A DNA stretch of 64,000 nucleotides from contig NZ_BBYA01000010.1 in assembly GCF_001050275.1 (NCBI RefSeq), forward strand, positions 496,001 through 560,000, given 5' to 3'. This DNA is from Leptolinea tardivitalis. Its GTDB lineage: Bacteria > Chloroflexota > Anaerolineae > Anaerolineales > Anaerolineaceae. Positions 55,241 through 62,375 of the stretch are shown piece after piece. The notes under the pieces were generated by a model. It did not search any database, was not told the DNA's origin, and worked only from the letters and a program-made list of their open reading frames with translations. The number at the start of each line of letters is the position of its first letter. Within the stretch, counting starts at the first letter, position 1. Position numbers and translations under genes: made by a program.

Positions 55241-55276
55241 CCTTCTCCCTGATCGCAGTCAGGGAGAAGGCGTTTT
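55241..55276 (+). terminator. Intrinsic terminator after the PHP gene
   Basis: CCTTCTCCCTGA (55241-55252) and TCAGGGAGAAGG (55259-55270) form a perfect 12-bp stem followed by CGTTTT. It insulates the RNase D operon. Confidence 0.85.
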
Positions 55277-55289
55277 AACTGATTGAGGC

Positions 55290-55302
55290 TATAATCATCG
55301 GC
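55290..55302 (+). promoter_or_regulatory. -10 element of rnd, implying a leaderless mRNA
   Basis: TATAAT at 55290-55295 ends seven bases before the ATG at 55303. No ribosome-binding site precedes that ATG. Transcription would begin at or next to the start codon. No good -35 box is seen, so confidence is limited. Confidence 0.5.
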
Positions 55303-56445
55303 ATGTTAACCAATGATTTACCAGATCCAATATATGTGGATACAGCAGAAAAGCTGAGTTTTCTGGCCGCCAGATTGAGCGGTGTACCTGTTTTTGCTGT
55401 TGATACCGAATCCAACAGCCTGTTTGCTTATCGCGAGCAGGTATGCCTTATTCAAATTTCGACCCTCGAAGAAGATTACATCATTGATCCACTCGTTCTA
55501 CATGACATGTCTCCTCTGGGTCCATTGTTTGCCAGTGAAAAAATTGAAAAGGTTTTCCATGCCGGTGAGTATGATTTGATCTGTCTTAAACGGGATTATG
55601 GATTTGAATTCCACAACCTTTTCGACACAATGATTGCCGGACGCATTCTGGGTCGAGAGGTAATTGGACTTTCTGCCATGTTGGAGTTGGAATTTGGAAT
55701 TACGCTGGATAAAAAATGGCAGCGAGCCAACTGGGGCATCCGCCCCATCCCGCCAGCCCAATTGGCATATGCCCGAATGGATTCGCATTTCTTGATCCCT
55801 CTCCGGAACCGTTTAAGACAGGAATTGGAGGATGCTGACCGTCTTGAACTGGCGGATGAAGATTTTCACCGCCTGGAACGTACCCCCATCCCACAGATAA
55901 ACACAGAAAAAGAGAACTGCTGGAAACTGGCAAACCGGAAGGATATGAGCAACAAACAGGTATCTGTGCTGTACCGGTTATGCGATTACCGTGAAGAACA
56001 GGCCCGGCGTGCCAATCTACCCCCTTTCAAGATCATGTCTAACGACACACTTGTGGCTGTTGCCCAGGTTTGCCCTTCAAAAATGGAAGAACTGACCGAC
56101 ATCAAGGGACTTTCACCGCGGTTGATCGACCGGTATGGAAAAGGCTTATTAGAAAGCGTATCCCATGGTCTGCACAGCGACCCGCCCCGGAGGCCGTCTA
56201 ACGGCCGGAAGGATGACGAGTTGATCCAGCGTCTCGATTCATTAAAAAGCTGGCGAAAAAAGACGGCGGCAGACCTGCATGTAGAATCAGATGTGGTGCT
56301 GCCGCGAGAAATCGTGGAACAGATCGCCGGTGTTAATCCCCGAACATACAGTGAACTGGCTGCCCTGATGGCCAATTTTCCGTGGCGGCTGCAACGCTAT
56401 GGAAAAGACATCTTAGAAACATTGAAGCCCAAGGAGCTCGAATGA
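55303..56445 (+). CDS. rnd: Ribonuclease D
   Basis: 380 residues, the usual RNase D length. The DEDDy 3'-5' exonuclease domain (about 10-185) shows VDTESNSLF (Asp and Glu), HAGEYDLICLKRDYG (Asp) and YARMDSHFL (Tyr and Asp). HRDC domains follow (about 215-290 and 305-375), of which the first includes EEQARRANLPPFKIMSNDTL. RNase D trims the 3' ends of tRNA precursors and other stable RNAs. The gene overlaps an MBL ribonuclease gene by four bases, and tRNA-Ser lies 30 bases further, forming a small RNA-processing neighbourhood. Confidence 0.94.
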   Translation: MLTNDLPDPIYVDTAEKLSFLAARLSGVPVFAVDTESNSLFAYREQVCLIQISTLEEDYIIDPLVLHDMSPLGPLFASEKIEKVFHAGEYDLICLKRDYGFEFHNLFDTMIAGRILGREVIGLSAMLELEFGITLDKKWQRANWGIRPIPPAQLAYARMDSHFLIPLRNRLRQELEDADRLELADEDFHRLERTPIPQINTEKENCWKLANRKDMSNKQVSVLYRLCDYREEQARRANLPPFKIMSNDTLVAVAQVCPSKMEELTDIKGLSPRLIDRYGKGLLESVSHGLHSDPPRRPSNGRKDDELIQRLDSLKSWRKKTAADLHVESDVVLPREIVEQIAGVNPRTYSELAALMANFPWRLQRYGKDILETLKPKELE

Positions 56446-57839
56446 GAATCCACTTTTTTGGTGCAGCTCAAACCGTAACCGGTTCAAAATATCTGATTGA
56501 GGTAAATGGCAGGCATTTATTACTGGAATGCGGTTTCTTCCAGGGGAAACGTGGAGAAACCTATGAAAAGAATCTCAAGTTTCCTTTCAATCCCACCACA
56601 GTGGATGCGGTGATCCTCTCCCATGCCCATATTGATCACAGCGGTAACCTTCCTAACCTGATCAAGAAAGGCTATGAAGGAAAAATCTATGCCACTCCGG
56701 CCACTGGCCTGCTGGCGGATATCATGCTGCAGGATTCAGGGCACATTCAGGAAGCTGACGCCGAATATGTGAATACCAAACGGGCGCGTAAAGGTGAACC
56801 GCCCATCGAACCCATTTACACACAGGAAGAAGCTAAACACGTTGCCAGCCATTTTGAGGTGAAAGAATACAATCAATCCTTTTCTCCCATTGATGGTGTA
56901 ACCGCCCATCTGGTGGATGCCGGTCACATTCTTGGCTCAGCGGCTGTGGTTCTGGATGTTCAAGAAAACGGGAAAAAATACCGCTTCTGGTTCTCAGGCG
57001 ATATCGGCCGTGATAATCTGCCCCTTCTTAACGATCCGGTTATGCCAGACAATCCGGATTACCTGATGATGGAATGCACATACGGCGATAAACCCCATTC
57101 TGACCCGGAAGAAGCCTACCGTGAATTTCGCGATGTTGTGGCTCGAACCATCAAACGCGGCGGGAAAGTAATTATTCCGGCTTTTGCTGTTGGCCGCACC
57201 CAGGAAATTGTTTACAGCCTTAACCGCATGTTCAGTGACGGCGAGTTAAAGCCCGTACCGGTGTTTGTTGACAGCCCGCTGGCTGTGAATGCCTCCAAGA
57301 TATTCCGTGAACATACAGAATACTTTGACGATGAAACCCAGAAGTTCATCCATCAGGGCAACCACCCGGCGCTGGATTTTCCAATGCTGACTTATATCCA
57401 GTCGGTGGATGAATCCAAGAAACTGAATGAACGCCGCGACCCGATGATCATTATCAGTGCATCTGGCATGGCAGAAAATGGCCGCATTCTGCATCATCTG
57501 GCCAATAATATCGAAGACGCCAAAAACACCGTGACGATTGTCGGCTGGCAGGCACCCTACACCCTGGGAAGGCGTCTGGCTGACCGTGAACGTGAGGTGA
57601 AGATTTTCGGGGAAGAGTATCAACGCCGGGCAGAAATAGCCACCATTGGCGGCCTGTCTGCCCATGCCGGCCAGGATATGCTGGTGCGGTATGCCCGGGC
57701 TGCCGGATCAAATGTCAAAAAGATTATTCTGGTGCACGGCGAGCAGGATGCTGAAAGTGCACTGGTGCAGAAATTTACAGAAAATAATTTTGCCCCGGTG
57801 GAATACCCGATGGAAGGTTCATTCATTGATTTGCCGTAG
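56442..57839 (+). CDS. MBL-fold beta-CASP ribonuclease
   Basis: 465 residues from the ATG at 56442, overlapping the rnd stop as ATGA; the longer frame is rejected. The metallo-beta-lactamase signature is LSHAHIDHSGNLP, with further ligands in DAGHILGSAAVV and SGDIGRDNLPL. The beta-CASP region includes IPAFAVGRTQEIVYSLNRM, SASGMAENGRILHHL and the final HGE. This is the CPSF73/YsH1-like group of RNA endo/exonucleases, which processes RNA with two zinc ions. No KH domain is present. It is probably co-translated with RNase D. Confidence 0.92.
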   Translation: MRIHFFGAAQTVTGSKYLIEVNGRHLLLECGFFQGKRGETYEKNLKFPFNPTTVDAVILSHAHIDHSGNLPNLIKKGYEGKIYATPATGLLADIMLQDSGHIQEADAEYVNTKRARKGEPPIEPIYTQEEAKHVASHFEVKEYNQSFSPIDGVTAHLVDAGHILGSAAVVLDVQENGKKYRFWFSGDIGRDNLPLLNDPVMPDNPDYLMMECTYGDKPHSDPEEAYREFRDVVARTIKRGGKVIIPAFAVGRTQEIVYSLNRMFSDGELKPVPVFVDSPLAVNASKIFREHTEYFDDETQKFIHQGNHPALDFPMLTYIQSVDESKKLNERRDPMIIISASGMAENGRILHHLANNIEDAKNTVTIVGWQAPYTLGRRLADREREVKIFGEEYQRRAEIATIGGLSAHAGQDMLVRYARAAGSNVKKIILVHGEQDAESALVQKFTENNFAPVEYPMEGSFIDLP

Positions 57840-57868
57840 TTTTTTCCTGCTATAATTGGCATTCTTGC

Positions 57869-57956
57869 GGAGAGGTGCCGGAGTGGCCGATCGGGGCGGT
57901 CTCGAAAACCGTTGTGGCCCTTGTGGTCACCGTGGGTTCGAATCCCACCCTCTCCG
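57869..57956 (+). tRNA. tRNA-Ser(CGA)
   Basis: Acceptor stem GGAGAGG (57869-57875) pairs with CCTCTCC (57949-57955), with discriminator G at 57956. The anticodon loop CTCGAAA gives anticodon CGA, reading UCG. A long variable arm follows (TGTGGCCCTTGTGGTCACC), as required for serine tRNAs. The T arm is GTGGG-TTCGAAT-CCCAC. CCA is not encoded (CCT follows). A -10 TATAAT lies at 57851-57856; the -35 is weak. Tandem copies of its 3' end follow directly. Confidence 0.95.
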
Positions 57957-58208
57957 CCTTTTGTTTAATACTCTTTTCTGGTTTGAATCCCACTCTTTCA
58001 GAGCGCGGGCAGCCCTCTCCGCCTTTTGTTTAATACTCTTTTTGGGTTCGAATCCCACTCTTTCAGAGCGCGGGCAGCCCTCTTCGCCTTTTGTTAAATA
58101 CTCTTTTCGGGTTCGAATCCCACTCTTTCAGAGCGCGGGCAGCCCTCTCCGCCTTTTGTTAAATACTCTTTTCGGGTTTGAATCCCACTCTTTCAGAGCG
58201 CGGGCAGA
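57949..58208 (+). repeat. Four 65-bp tandem repeats derived from the tRNA-Ser 3' end
   Basis: Units at 57949-58013, 58014-58078, 58079-58143 and 58144-58208 repeat with an exact 65-base period and differ at only a few bases. Each begins with the acceptor 3' strand of the tRNA (CCTCTCCG), continues with CCTTTTGTT and a T-rich tract, then repeats the T-loop sequence GGTTCGAATCCCAC, and ends with a 20-base segment (TCTTTCAGAGCGCGGGCAGC) that is absent from the tRNA itself. The first unit begins within the mature tRNA. The period is not a multiple of three, so this is not coding. It recalls the rtT repeats behind E. coli tyrT. Confidence 0.93.
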
Positions 58209-58233
58209 CTTCATCCTCTGATTAAATAACAAA

Positions 58234-58265
58234 CCCCAGGGGTTTTAAAAACTCCTGGGATTTTT
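58234..58265 (+). terminator. Terminator after the tRNA-Ser repeat array
   Basis: CCCAGG-G-GTTTT pairs with AAAAC-T-CCTGGG (58234-58259) and TTTTT follows. It ends the tRNA transcript, placing the repeats within it. The minus-strand side is also T-rich, so it may also serve the convergent DUF2807 operon. Confidence 0.75.
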
Positions 58266-58303
58266 ATATTAATGACTACTGGAATGTACCCTGGCTGAAG
58301 TAA

Positions 58304-59026
58304 TTATTTCGAAATGATCTTTCCTGAACCAGAAATGGACTGAGTGATGTGTGGATTGCCGGTATACGTCAGGTTGCCGCTGCCGGATATATTTAGATCC
58401 AAATTATCGGTGGCATTGACACTCGTTTTTCCTGATCCGCTGATATTGATGGAAGCCGACTTACTGGTCAATCCACTCAGATCACAATCTCCAGAGCCAC
58501 TCACATCGAGGCTTTCTGTTTCAACGTTTCCTTTGAGTGCAACAACGCCCGATCCAGACAAATCGATATTTAATGTATTTGCAGTCAGGTTCTCAAAATC
58601 CATGCGACCTGAGCCGCTGATGTTGGCGTCTAGCGTATCCGTTTTGATTTCCTTTGATGAAATGGATCCCGATCCTGAAAGGTCTAAGCTTTTCAATTCT
58701 TTGAGAGTCACTTCAAAACGCATCGGTTTCCTGGGATTGAGGAACGCCAGTTTTCTGGGATCCGCATAGATATGAAGCGTATTGCCGCGTACTTCCGTGA
58801 TGATATAGGGAACCAGGTTATCTTCCGCTTCTATTTTCAATGATTCTTCGTTTCCCTGGGTGATAATCAAATCGCCCGGAACGGAAAAAGCCATTGAATT
58901 AAAGTGGCTGACATCTCGATTTTCTGTAATTATATTTCCAGAACCCCTGACGATCGTTGTCCCGCAGGCGGAAAGACCGAATGCCATCAAAATAAGACAA
59001 AATACCGAAATCAATTTTTTATTCAC
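58304..59026 (-). CDS. DUF2807 lipoprotein (putative auto-transporter-adhesin head domain)
   Basis: 240 residues. A lipoprotein signal peptide ends at LSACG (Cys about 21). The rest is a beta-helix with regularly spaced GSG turns (for example LDLSGSGSISS, NISGSGRMDF, IDLSGSGVVAL), typical of DUF2807. Such proteins sit on the cell surface or in the envelope. It is the third gene of a PadR/HAAS-sensor/DUF2807 operon, a combination known from envelope-stress modules with DUF1700 and DUF4097 relatives. The exact function is unknown. Confidence 0.88.
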   Translation of the reverse strand: MNKKLISVFCLILMAFGLSACGTTIVRGSGNIITENRDVSHFNSMAFSVPGDLIITQGNEESLKIEAEDNLVPYIITEVRGNTLHIYADPRKLAFLNPRKPMRFEVTLKELKSLDLSGSGSISSKEIKTDTLDANISGSGRMDFENLTANTLNIDLSGSGVVALKGNVETESLDVSGSGDCDLSGLTSKSASINISGSGKTSVNATDNLDLNISGSGNLTYTGNPHITQSISGSGKIISK

Positions 59027-59055
59027 AAACTATCTCCTGCTTAAGTAAAATTTCT

Positions 59056-59949
59056 TTATTCAATAACCAACATGGTTTTGGCCAATCCCCCGTGCCAACG
59101 GCCAATTATTCTGGCCAGATTCAACGTTCCAATCGCTATCAGAATTCCAATAAGGCTGGAAACCAGTCCCAATACAGGATCGACATAGTACTGTGAATAC
59201 CCAATGGTCATGATTGGAAAGGGAATAAAAAGTTGAGCCAGCGGAGCTGCAATTAACCCCAGAGAGAGGGCAATCAAGATAATAAACAGACTGAAATAAA
59301 TCAACCCCAGCGGAAGCATCAGGATCATATAGAGGATTGTCAACCAGGTGTGCCGGCTTGAAACCAGCATTTTAAAACGTGCCCACCAGCCAAGATTGGC
59401 ATCAACAAAAACTGGCCGGCGCGGCATTCGCACACCCAGAAGCGCTTCCACAATCCGACCTTCCACCAGACCGATGCCCTGTATGGAGAGTAAAAACAGA
59501 CCAATAAATGGCAGACTGATGATCAATACCAGCAATCCGGCAGAAAGAGACAGGCCGGTCATAGCCCAGGTGAAATACAGGATACCGGTAATCAACGAAA
59601 CCAGCATGTACACCAGTGAGCTCCAGGCTGATGGGTCGGCAAATACGCCGAAAAACCGATTGAAGAATGAATTCTTCCCTGATGAAGACACCTTCGGTAC
59701 ATACGCAGGATGCACACGCGCTTCGATTTTTCGGTAATCTGCCGCAAATTCCTCTGGCGATCCGAATTCTTCAATGATACCGGCCAGAGCATCAGTTTCA
59801 TTACTTCCGCCTCCACTCTGCCGGATTGTTTCAAGGCTGTTACGCAGATATTCTTCGGCATCTGACAGCGCATCCTGCACAGTGGCAGAATCACAGCCTT
59901 CCAGATTTTTCTTTAATTGATAGAGATATTCATCCACACTTGTTATCAT
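59056..59949 (-). CDS. HAAS-domain membrane protein with sensor-type transmembrane region
   Basis: 297 residues. The N-terminal 75 residues form a helical HAAS/DUF1700-like cytoplasmic domain (VDEYLYQLKKNLEGC, then EEFGSPEEFAADYRKIEARV), which usually works with PadR regulators. The remainder has about six membrane helices in two halves, similar to the sensor domain found in Chloroflexota and actinobacterial kinases. It lies 12 bases after padR. It probably holds or releases the PadR regulator according to the envelope state; this is inferred from related modules. Confidence 0.8.
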   Translation of the reverse strand: MITSVDEYLYQLKKNLEGCDSATVQDALSDAEEYLRNSLETIRQSGGGSNETDALAGIIEEFGSPEEFAADYRKIEARVHPAYVPKVSSSGKNSFFNRFFGVFADPSAWSSLVYMLVSLITGILYFTWAMTGLSLSAGLLVLIISLPFIGLFLLSIQGIGLVEGRIVEALLGVRMPRRPVFVDANLGWWARFKMLVSSRHTWLTILYMILMLPLGLIYFSLFIILIALSLGLIAAPLAQLFIPFPIMTIGYSQYYVDPVLGLVSSLIGILIAIGTLNLARIIGRWHGGLAKTMLVIE

Positions 59950-59961
59950 TCCAATACCCTT

Positions 59962-60348
59962 CTACTTCCTGGAGTCTCCAGGAGAAACGTCCCTGTTTTC
60001 CTGCAATATATTCTCAACATATATACGGGTTTTTCCCCATATTTGTCTCCACCGGTTCAATGCCTCCCGTCCCATATCTGTGATCTGGTAATAGCGTCTT
60101 GGCGGCCCGGAGACAGATGGCTCAACCAGGCTTGAAAGCAATCCGCTGCTTTCAAGCGATCTCAATGCCGGATACAAGACACCCTGTTTGACCGTTGTAT
60201 CGCTTTGTTCGTCACCCAGAACTTTGGCAATCTGATACCCATACATTGGTTCTTGCGTTTTGTCCAATACGGCAAGCAGAATCAACGAGGTAATGCCGGC
60301 GTGCAATTCTTTTTGGAACTTTTTATCCAATGAATCCAATTCTGACAA
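59962..60348 (-). CDS. PadR family transcriptional regulator
   Basis: 128 residues from a TTG start with AAAGGA upstream. The winged-helix PadR domain is clear: ITSLILLAVLDKTQEPMYGY, then QGVLYPALRSLESSGLL and PPRRYYQITDMGREAL. It most likely represses its own operon. A perfect inverted repeat spans the promoter -35 region at 60447-60476. It is the first gene of a three-gene operon with the HAAS protein and DUF2807 genes. Confidence 0.93.
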   Translation of the reverse strand: MSELDSLDKKFQKELHAGITSLILLAVLDKTQEPMYGYQIAKVLGDEQSDTTVKQGVLYPALRSLESSGLLSSLVEPSVSGPPRRYYQITDMGREALNRWRQIWGKTRIYVENILQENRDVSPGDSRK

Positions 60349-60436
60349 TTTCTTTTCCTTTCATAAAATCAAGTTACAGCAGAAAATCTCCAGTATTTGA
60401 AAACCGTACTATTGATTACTTGGTAGTAGTAACTTG

Positions 60437-60476
60437 ATAATAGCATCTATTTCATACTATGTCAAGGATGAAATAG
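60437..60476 (-). promoter_or_regulatory. padR operon promoter with overlapping inverted repeat
   Basis: On the minus strand, -35 TTGACA (60460-60465) and -10 TATTAT (60437-60442) with a 17-bp spacer, a near-consensus promoter. A perfect 9-bp inverted repeat, CTATTTCAT (60447-60455) and ATGAAATAG (60468-60476), brackets the -35. It is a good candidate PadR operator. The rest of the 336-base gap up to 60684 holds only the hairpin at 60608-60660. Confidence 0.78.
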
Positions 60477-60607
60477 TTTCAGAACCAGATTTTGCTATCG
60501 GGAATCCAATTCCTTTTCACCTGTGAAGCGTTTGTATTTCAAAACAAAATCCCCCTGCCTGACAGGTTAATCAACATTTTTCTGAACAGATTCAAATATT
60601 AAGAAGA

Positions 60608-60660
60608 AATTCTTCCATGGAAAACCAGAGGTGAATAGACTCACCTCTCATGGAAGAATT
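60608..60660 (-). terminator. Long two-part hairpin after the SWIM gene
   Basis: AATTCTTCCATG (60608-60619) pairs with CATGGAAGAATT (60649-60660), and inside it AGAGGTGA (60627-60634) pairs with TCACCTCT (60641-60648). A seven-base bulge (GAAAACC) separates the two stems on one side. On the minus strand it is followed by TCTTCTTAAT. It is the likely end of the SWIM gene transcript; the extended structure is unusual. Confidence 0.6.
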
Positions 60661-60684
60661 AATAATTCGGTTTATTAGAAGAAT

Positions 60685-60927
60685 TTATACTTTTTCGGTA
60701 ACCGGAAGCATGCCTTCGAGGACCATTTCAATGGCCATCGTGTGGCTGCAGCGGCCGCGAGAGTGGAAGAAATCACAATCGCATGTCCAGGTACCGTGAT
60801 CATACATCACGGTATGCGGATTGTTTTCACCTTCAAGTGTAACAGTAAGAGCATCAAAATGTATGCGAGTTCGTTCCTGCGCATATCGTTTGGCTTTTTC
60901 AATTTTTCCGATCATTCCATAGTCCAT
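60685..60927 (-). CDS. Small SWIM-type zinc-finger protein
   Basis: 80 residues. The sequence TWTCDCDFFHSRGRCSHTMA contains CxC...CxH, the SWIM zinc-finger pattern. SWIM domains bind DNA or proteins in recombination and other complexes. Here it is nearly the whole protein, so it may be an adaptor. It is a single-gene unit with a strong promoter at 61048-61076 and an intrinsic terminator in its own leader at 60960-60987, suggesting attenuation. AAAGGA precedes the ATG. Confidence 0.82.
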   Translation of the reverse strand: MDYGMIGKIEKAKRYAQERTRIHFDALTVTLEGENNPHTVMYDHGTWTCDCDFFHSRGRCSHTMAIEMVLEGMLPVTEKV

Positions 60928-60954
60928 GGGGCAAATCCTTTCGACAAACAGGAT

Positions 60955-60987
60955 AAGAAAAAGGCACGCGAAATCAGGCGTGCCTTT
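60955..60987 (-). terminator. Terminator inside the leader of the SWIM gene
   Basis: AAAGGCACGC pairs with GCGTGCCTTT (60960-60969 and 60978-60987). On the minus strand TTTTTC follows. It lies between the promoter at 61048-61076 and the ATG at 60927, so RNA polymerase must pass it to express the gene. Confidence 0.82.
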
Positions 60988-61047
60988 GGTTCACTACATC
61001 GGGATGAAAAAAACTTCTCGCATAATGATATGAATTTTCCTATTTGT

Positions 61048-61076
61048 AGTATAGGCAATCGGATTTGTAGAGTCAA
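61048..61076 (-). promoter_or_regulatory. Promoter of the SWIM gene or a small RNA
   Basis: On the minus strand, -35 TTGACT (61071-61076) and -10 TATACT (61048-61053) with a 17-bp spacer. The start would be near 61041, about 85 bases before the leader terminator. It diverges from the btuF promoter only 40 bases away. Confidence 0.75.
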
Positions 61077-61116
61077 TGAAGAATTTCTTAATATTTCTGG
61101 ATAATGTTCTGGATGA

Positions 61117-61145
61117 TTGACTATTCAATCAAGTCACACTAGAAT
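61117..61145 (+). promoter_or_regulatory. Promoter of the btuFCD operon
   Basis: -35 TTGACT (61117-61122) and -10 TAGAAT (61140-61145), spacer 17 bp. The predicted start, near 61152, falls just before the riboswitch P1 stem. Confidence 0.75.
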
Positions 61146-61154
61146 CGGTGTGTA

Positions 61155-61375
61155 CTTCATGGAAGCCTGACCCCCGGATGGGCAGGCTGAAAAAGCGAAA
61201 CCGGTGACGCTTACGAGCCAGTCCGGTGCTGTTGCGCAACTGTAGGTCAGTGATTCTGACAAGCCAGGTCGCCGTCCATGAATTGTTCACCGCAACCTCG
61301 CAGATAGGATACGTGAACTGGCTGACAAGCCCGTTTGATTTCTCTAACCTGCCATTGCGGCAGGTCTTTTTTTAT
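61155..61375 (+). ncRNA. Cobalamin riboswitch controlling btuFCD
   Basis: Core features are AAGCGAAACCGGTGACGCTT, CCAGTCCGGTGCTGTTGCGC, AACTGTAGGTCAGTGATTCT and GACAAGCCAGGTCGCC, which correspond to the conserved blocks of B12 riboswitches. P1 is TTCATGGA (61156-61163) with TCCATGAA (61275-61282). The expression platform ends in a terminator, ACCTGCC (61347-61353) with GGCAGGT (61359-61365), followed by CTTTTTTTATTTTT. B12 should cause premature termination and reduce uptake. Confidence 0.92.
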
Positions 61376-61379
61376 TTTT
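61347..61379 (+). terminator. Riboswitch terminator before btuF
   Basis: A 7-bp GC-rich stem with a five-base loop (ATTGC) and a long T run. It ends 14 bases before the btuF ATG. It is the off-state structure of the cobalamin riboswitch. Confidence 0.88.
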
Positions 61380-61393
61380 ACGGAGCGAACAAA

Positions 61394-62374
61394 ATGAAAT
61401 TTTTCCACCGGCGATTATTCACCCTCTTCTTACTAGCCACCAGTCTGTTATCTGCCTGCTCGCCTGCGGTTACCACCCCTCCTGCAGCACCTGCACAACC
61501 GACCCTGACCCCAGCACCAACCATCTTGCCAACAGCCAGTTCCATTTCCATGAAAGACGGACTGGGTCGTACAGTGACACTGCCACACACCCCGAACCGC
61601 ATTATTTCCCTGGCACCCTCAAATACTGAGATTTTGTTTGCCATTGGAGCTGGAAGTTTGATCGTAGGACGAGACAGTTACAGCGATTACCCAGAGGAAG
61701 CCAAGACTATTCAGGATATCGGCGGTCCCTCCTTTGGCAGCAGCATGGAGATGATCACCAAATTGCAACCCGACCTGATCCTGGCTGCAGAGATTAATTC
61801 AGCCGAACAGGTGGCAGAATTTGAAAAACTCGGTTTTACCATTTTTTACTTGACCAATCCTAAAGAGATTACCGACCTGTATACCAACCTGGAAACCGTT
61901 GGCCAATTGACGGGTCATGAAAAGGAAGCCGCCGTTTTGGTGGAATCCTTGAAAAACCGGGTGACGGCCGTTGATAATAAAATAGCCAAAGCGGCATCCA
62001 AACCGAAAGTGTTTTATGAAGTGGACGGAACCGATCCCGCCAAACCCTGGACGACCGGTCCGGGTTCATTTATGGATAAGATGATCATCCGTGCGGGCGG
62101 CCAGAACGCCGGCGCTGGTCTACCGATTCAATGGGCACAGATCAGCCAGGAAGAATTGATTGTTCAGGATCCTGATCTGATTCTTCTGGGAGATGCCAAA
62201 TATGGAACGTCTGCTGAAATGGTGAAGAAACGTGCCGGATGGGAAGCCATTAAAGCTGTCAAGAACGATAATATTATTTCTTTTAACGACGACCTGGCCA
62301 GCCGGCCTGGTCCACGCCTGGTGGATGGGTTGGAAGCATTGGCTCAAGCCATTCATCCCGAGCTTTTTAAATAG
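61394..62374 (+). CDS. btuF: Cobalamin-binding lipoprotein of the B12 importer
   Basis: 326 residues from the ATG at 61394, with ACGGAGCG upstream; a longer frame through the riboswitch is rejected. A lipoprotein signal peptide ends at LLSACS (Cys about 23), followed by a Pro/Thr-rich linker. The fold is that of BtuF/FhuD-type class III binding proteins: RTVTLPHTPNRIISLAPSNT, EILFAIGAGSLIVGRD, and LQPDLILAAE. Cobalamin rather than a siderophore or heme is the likely ligand because a B12 riboswitch precedes the gene. BtuC follows after a single base. Confidence 0.9.
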   Translation: MKFFHRRLFTLFLLATSLLSACSPAVTTPPAAPAQPTLTPAPTILPTASSISMKDGLGRTVTLPHTPNRIISLAPSNTEILFAIGAGSLIVGRDSYSDYPEEAKTIQDIGGPSFGSSMEMITKLQPDLILAAEINSAEQVAEFEKLGFTIFYLTNPKEITDLYTNLETVGQLTGHEKEAAVLVESLKNRVTAVDNKIAKAASKPKVFYEVDGTDPAKPWTTGPGSFMDKMIIRAGGQNAGAGLPIQWAQISQEELIVQDPDLILLGDAKYGTSAEMVKKRAGWEAIKAVKNDNIISFNDDLASRPGPRLVDGLEALAQAIHPELFK

Positions 62375-62375
62375 A

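Noticed and set aside
57979-58205. Additional partial tRNAs suggested by repeated T-loop sequences
   Set aside because: Only the T loop and acceptor 3' strand recur; the 5' T-stem strand is degraded and no anticodon arm exists. They are repeat copies, not genes.
57949-58208. A CRISPR array
   Set aside because: The units are contiguous with no unique spacers, and there are no cas genes.
57856-58221. A 121-codon open frame over tRNA-Ser and the 65-bp repeats
   Set aside because: It overlaps a clear tRNA, and the 65-base period shifts frame at each unit, so the translation is not a repeat protein.
61226-61393. An N-terminal extension of BtuF
   Set aside because: It would be translated through the cobalamin riboswitch; the ATG at 61394 gives a normal lipoprotein signal peptide.
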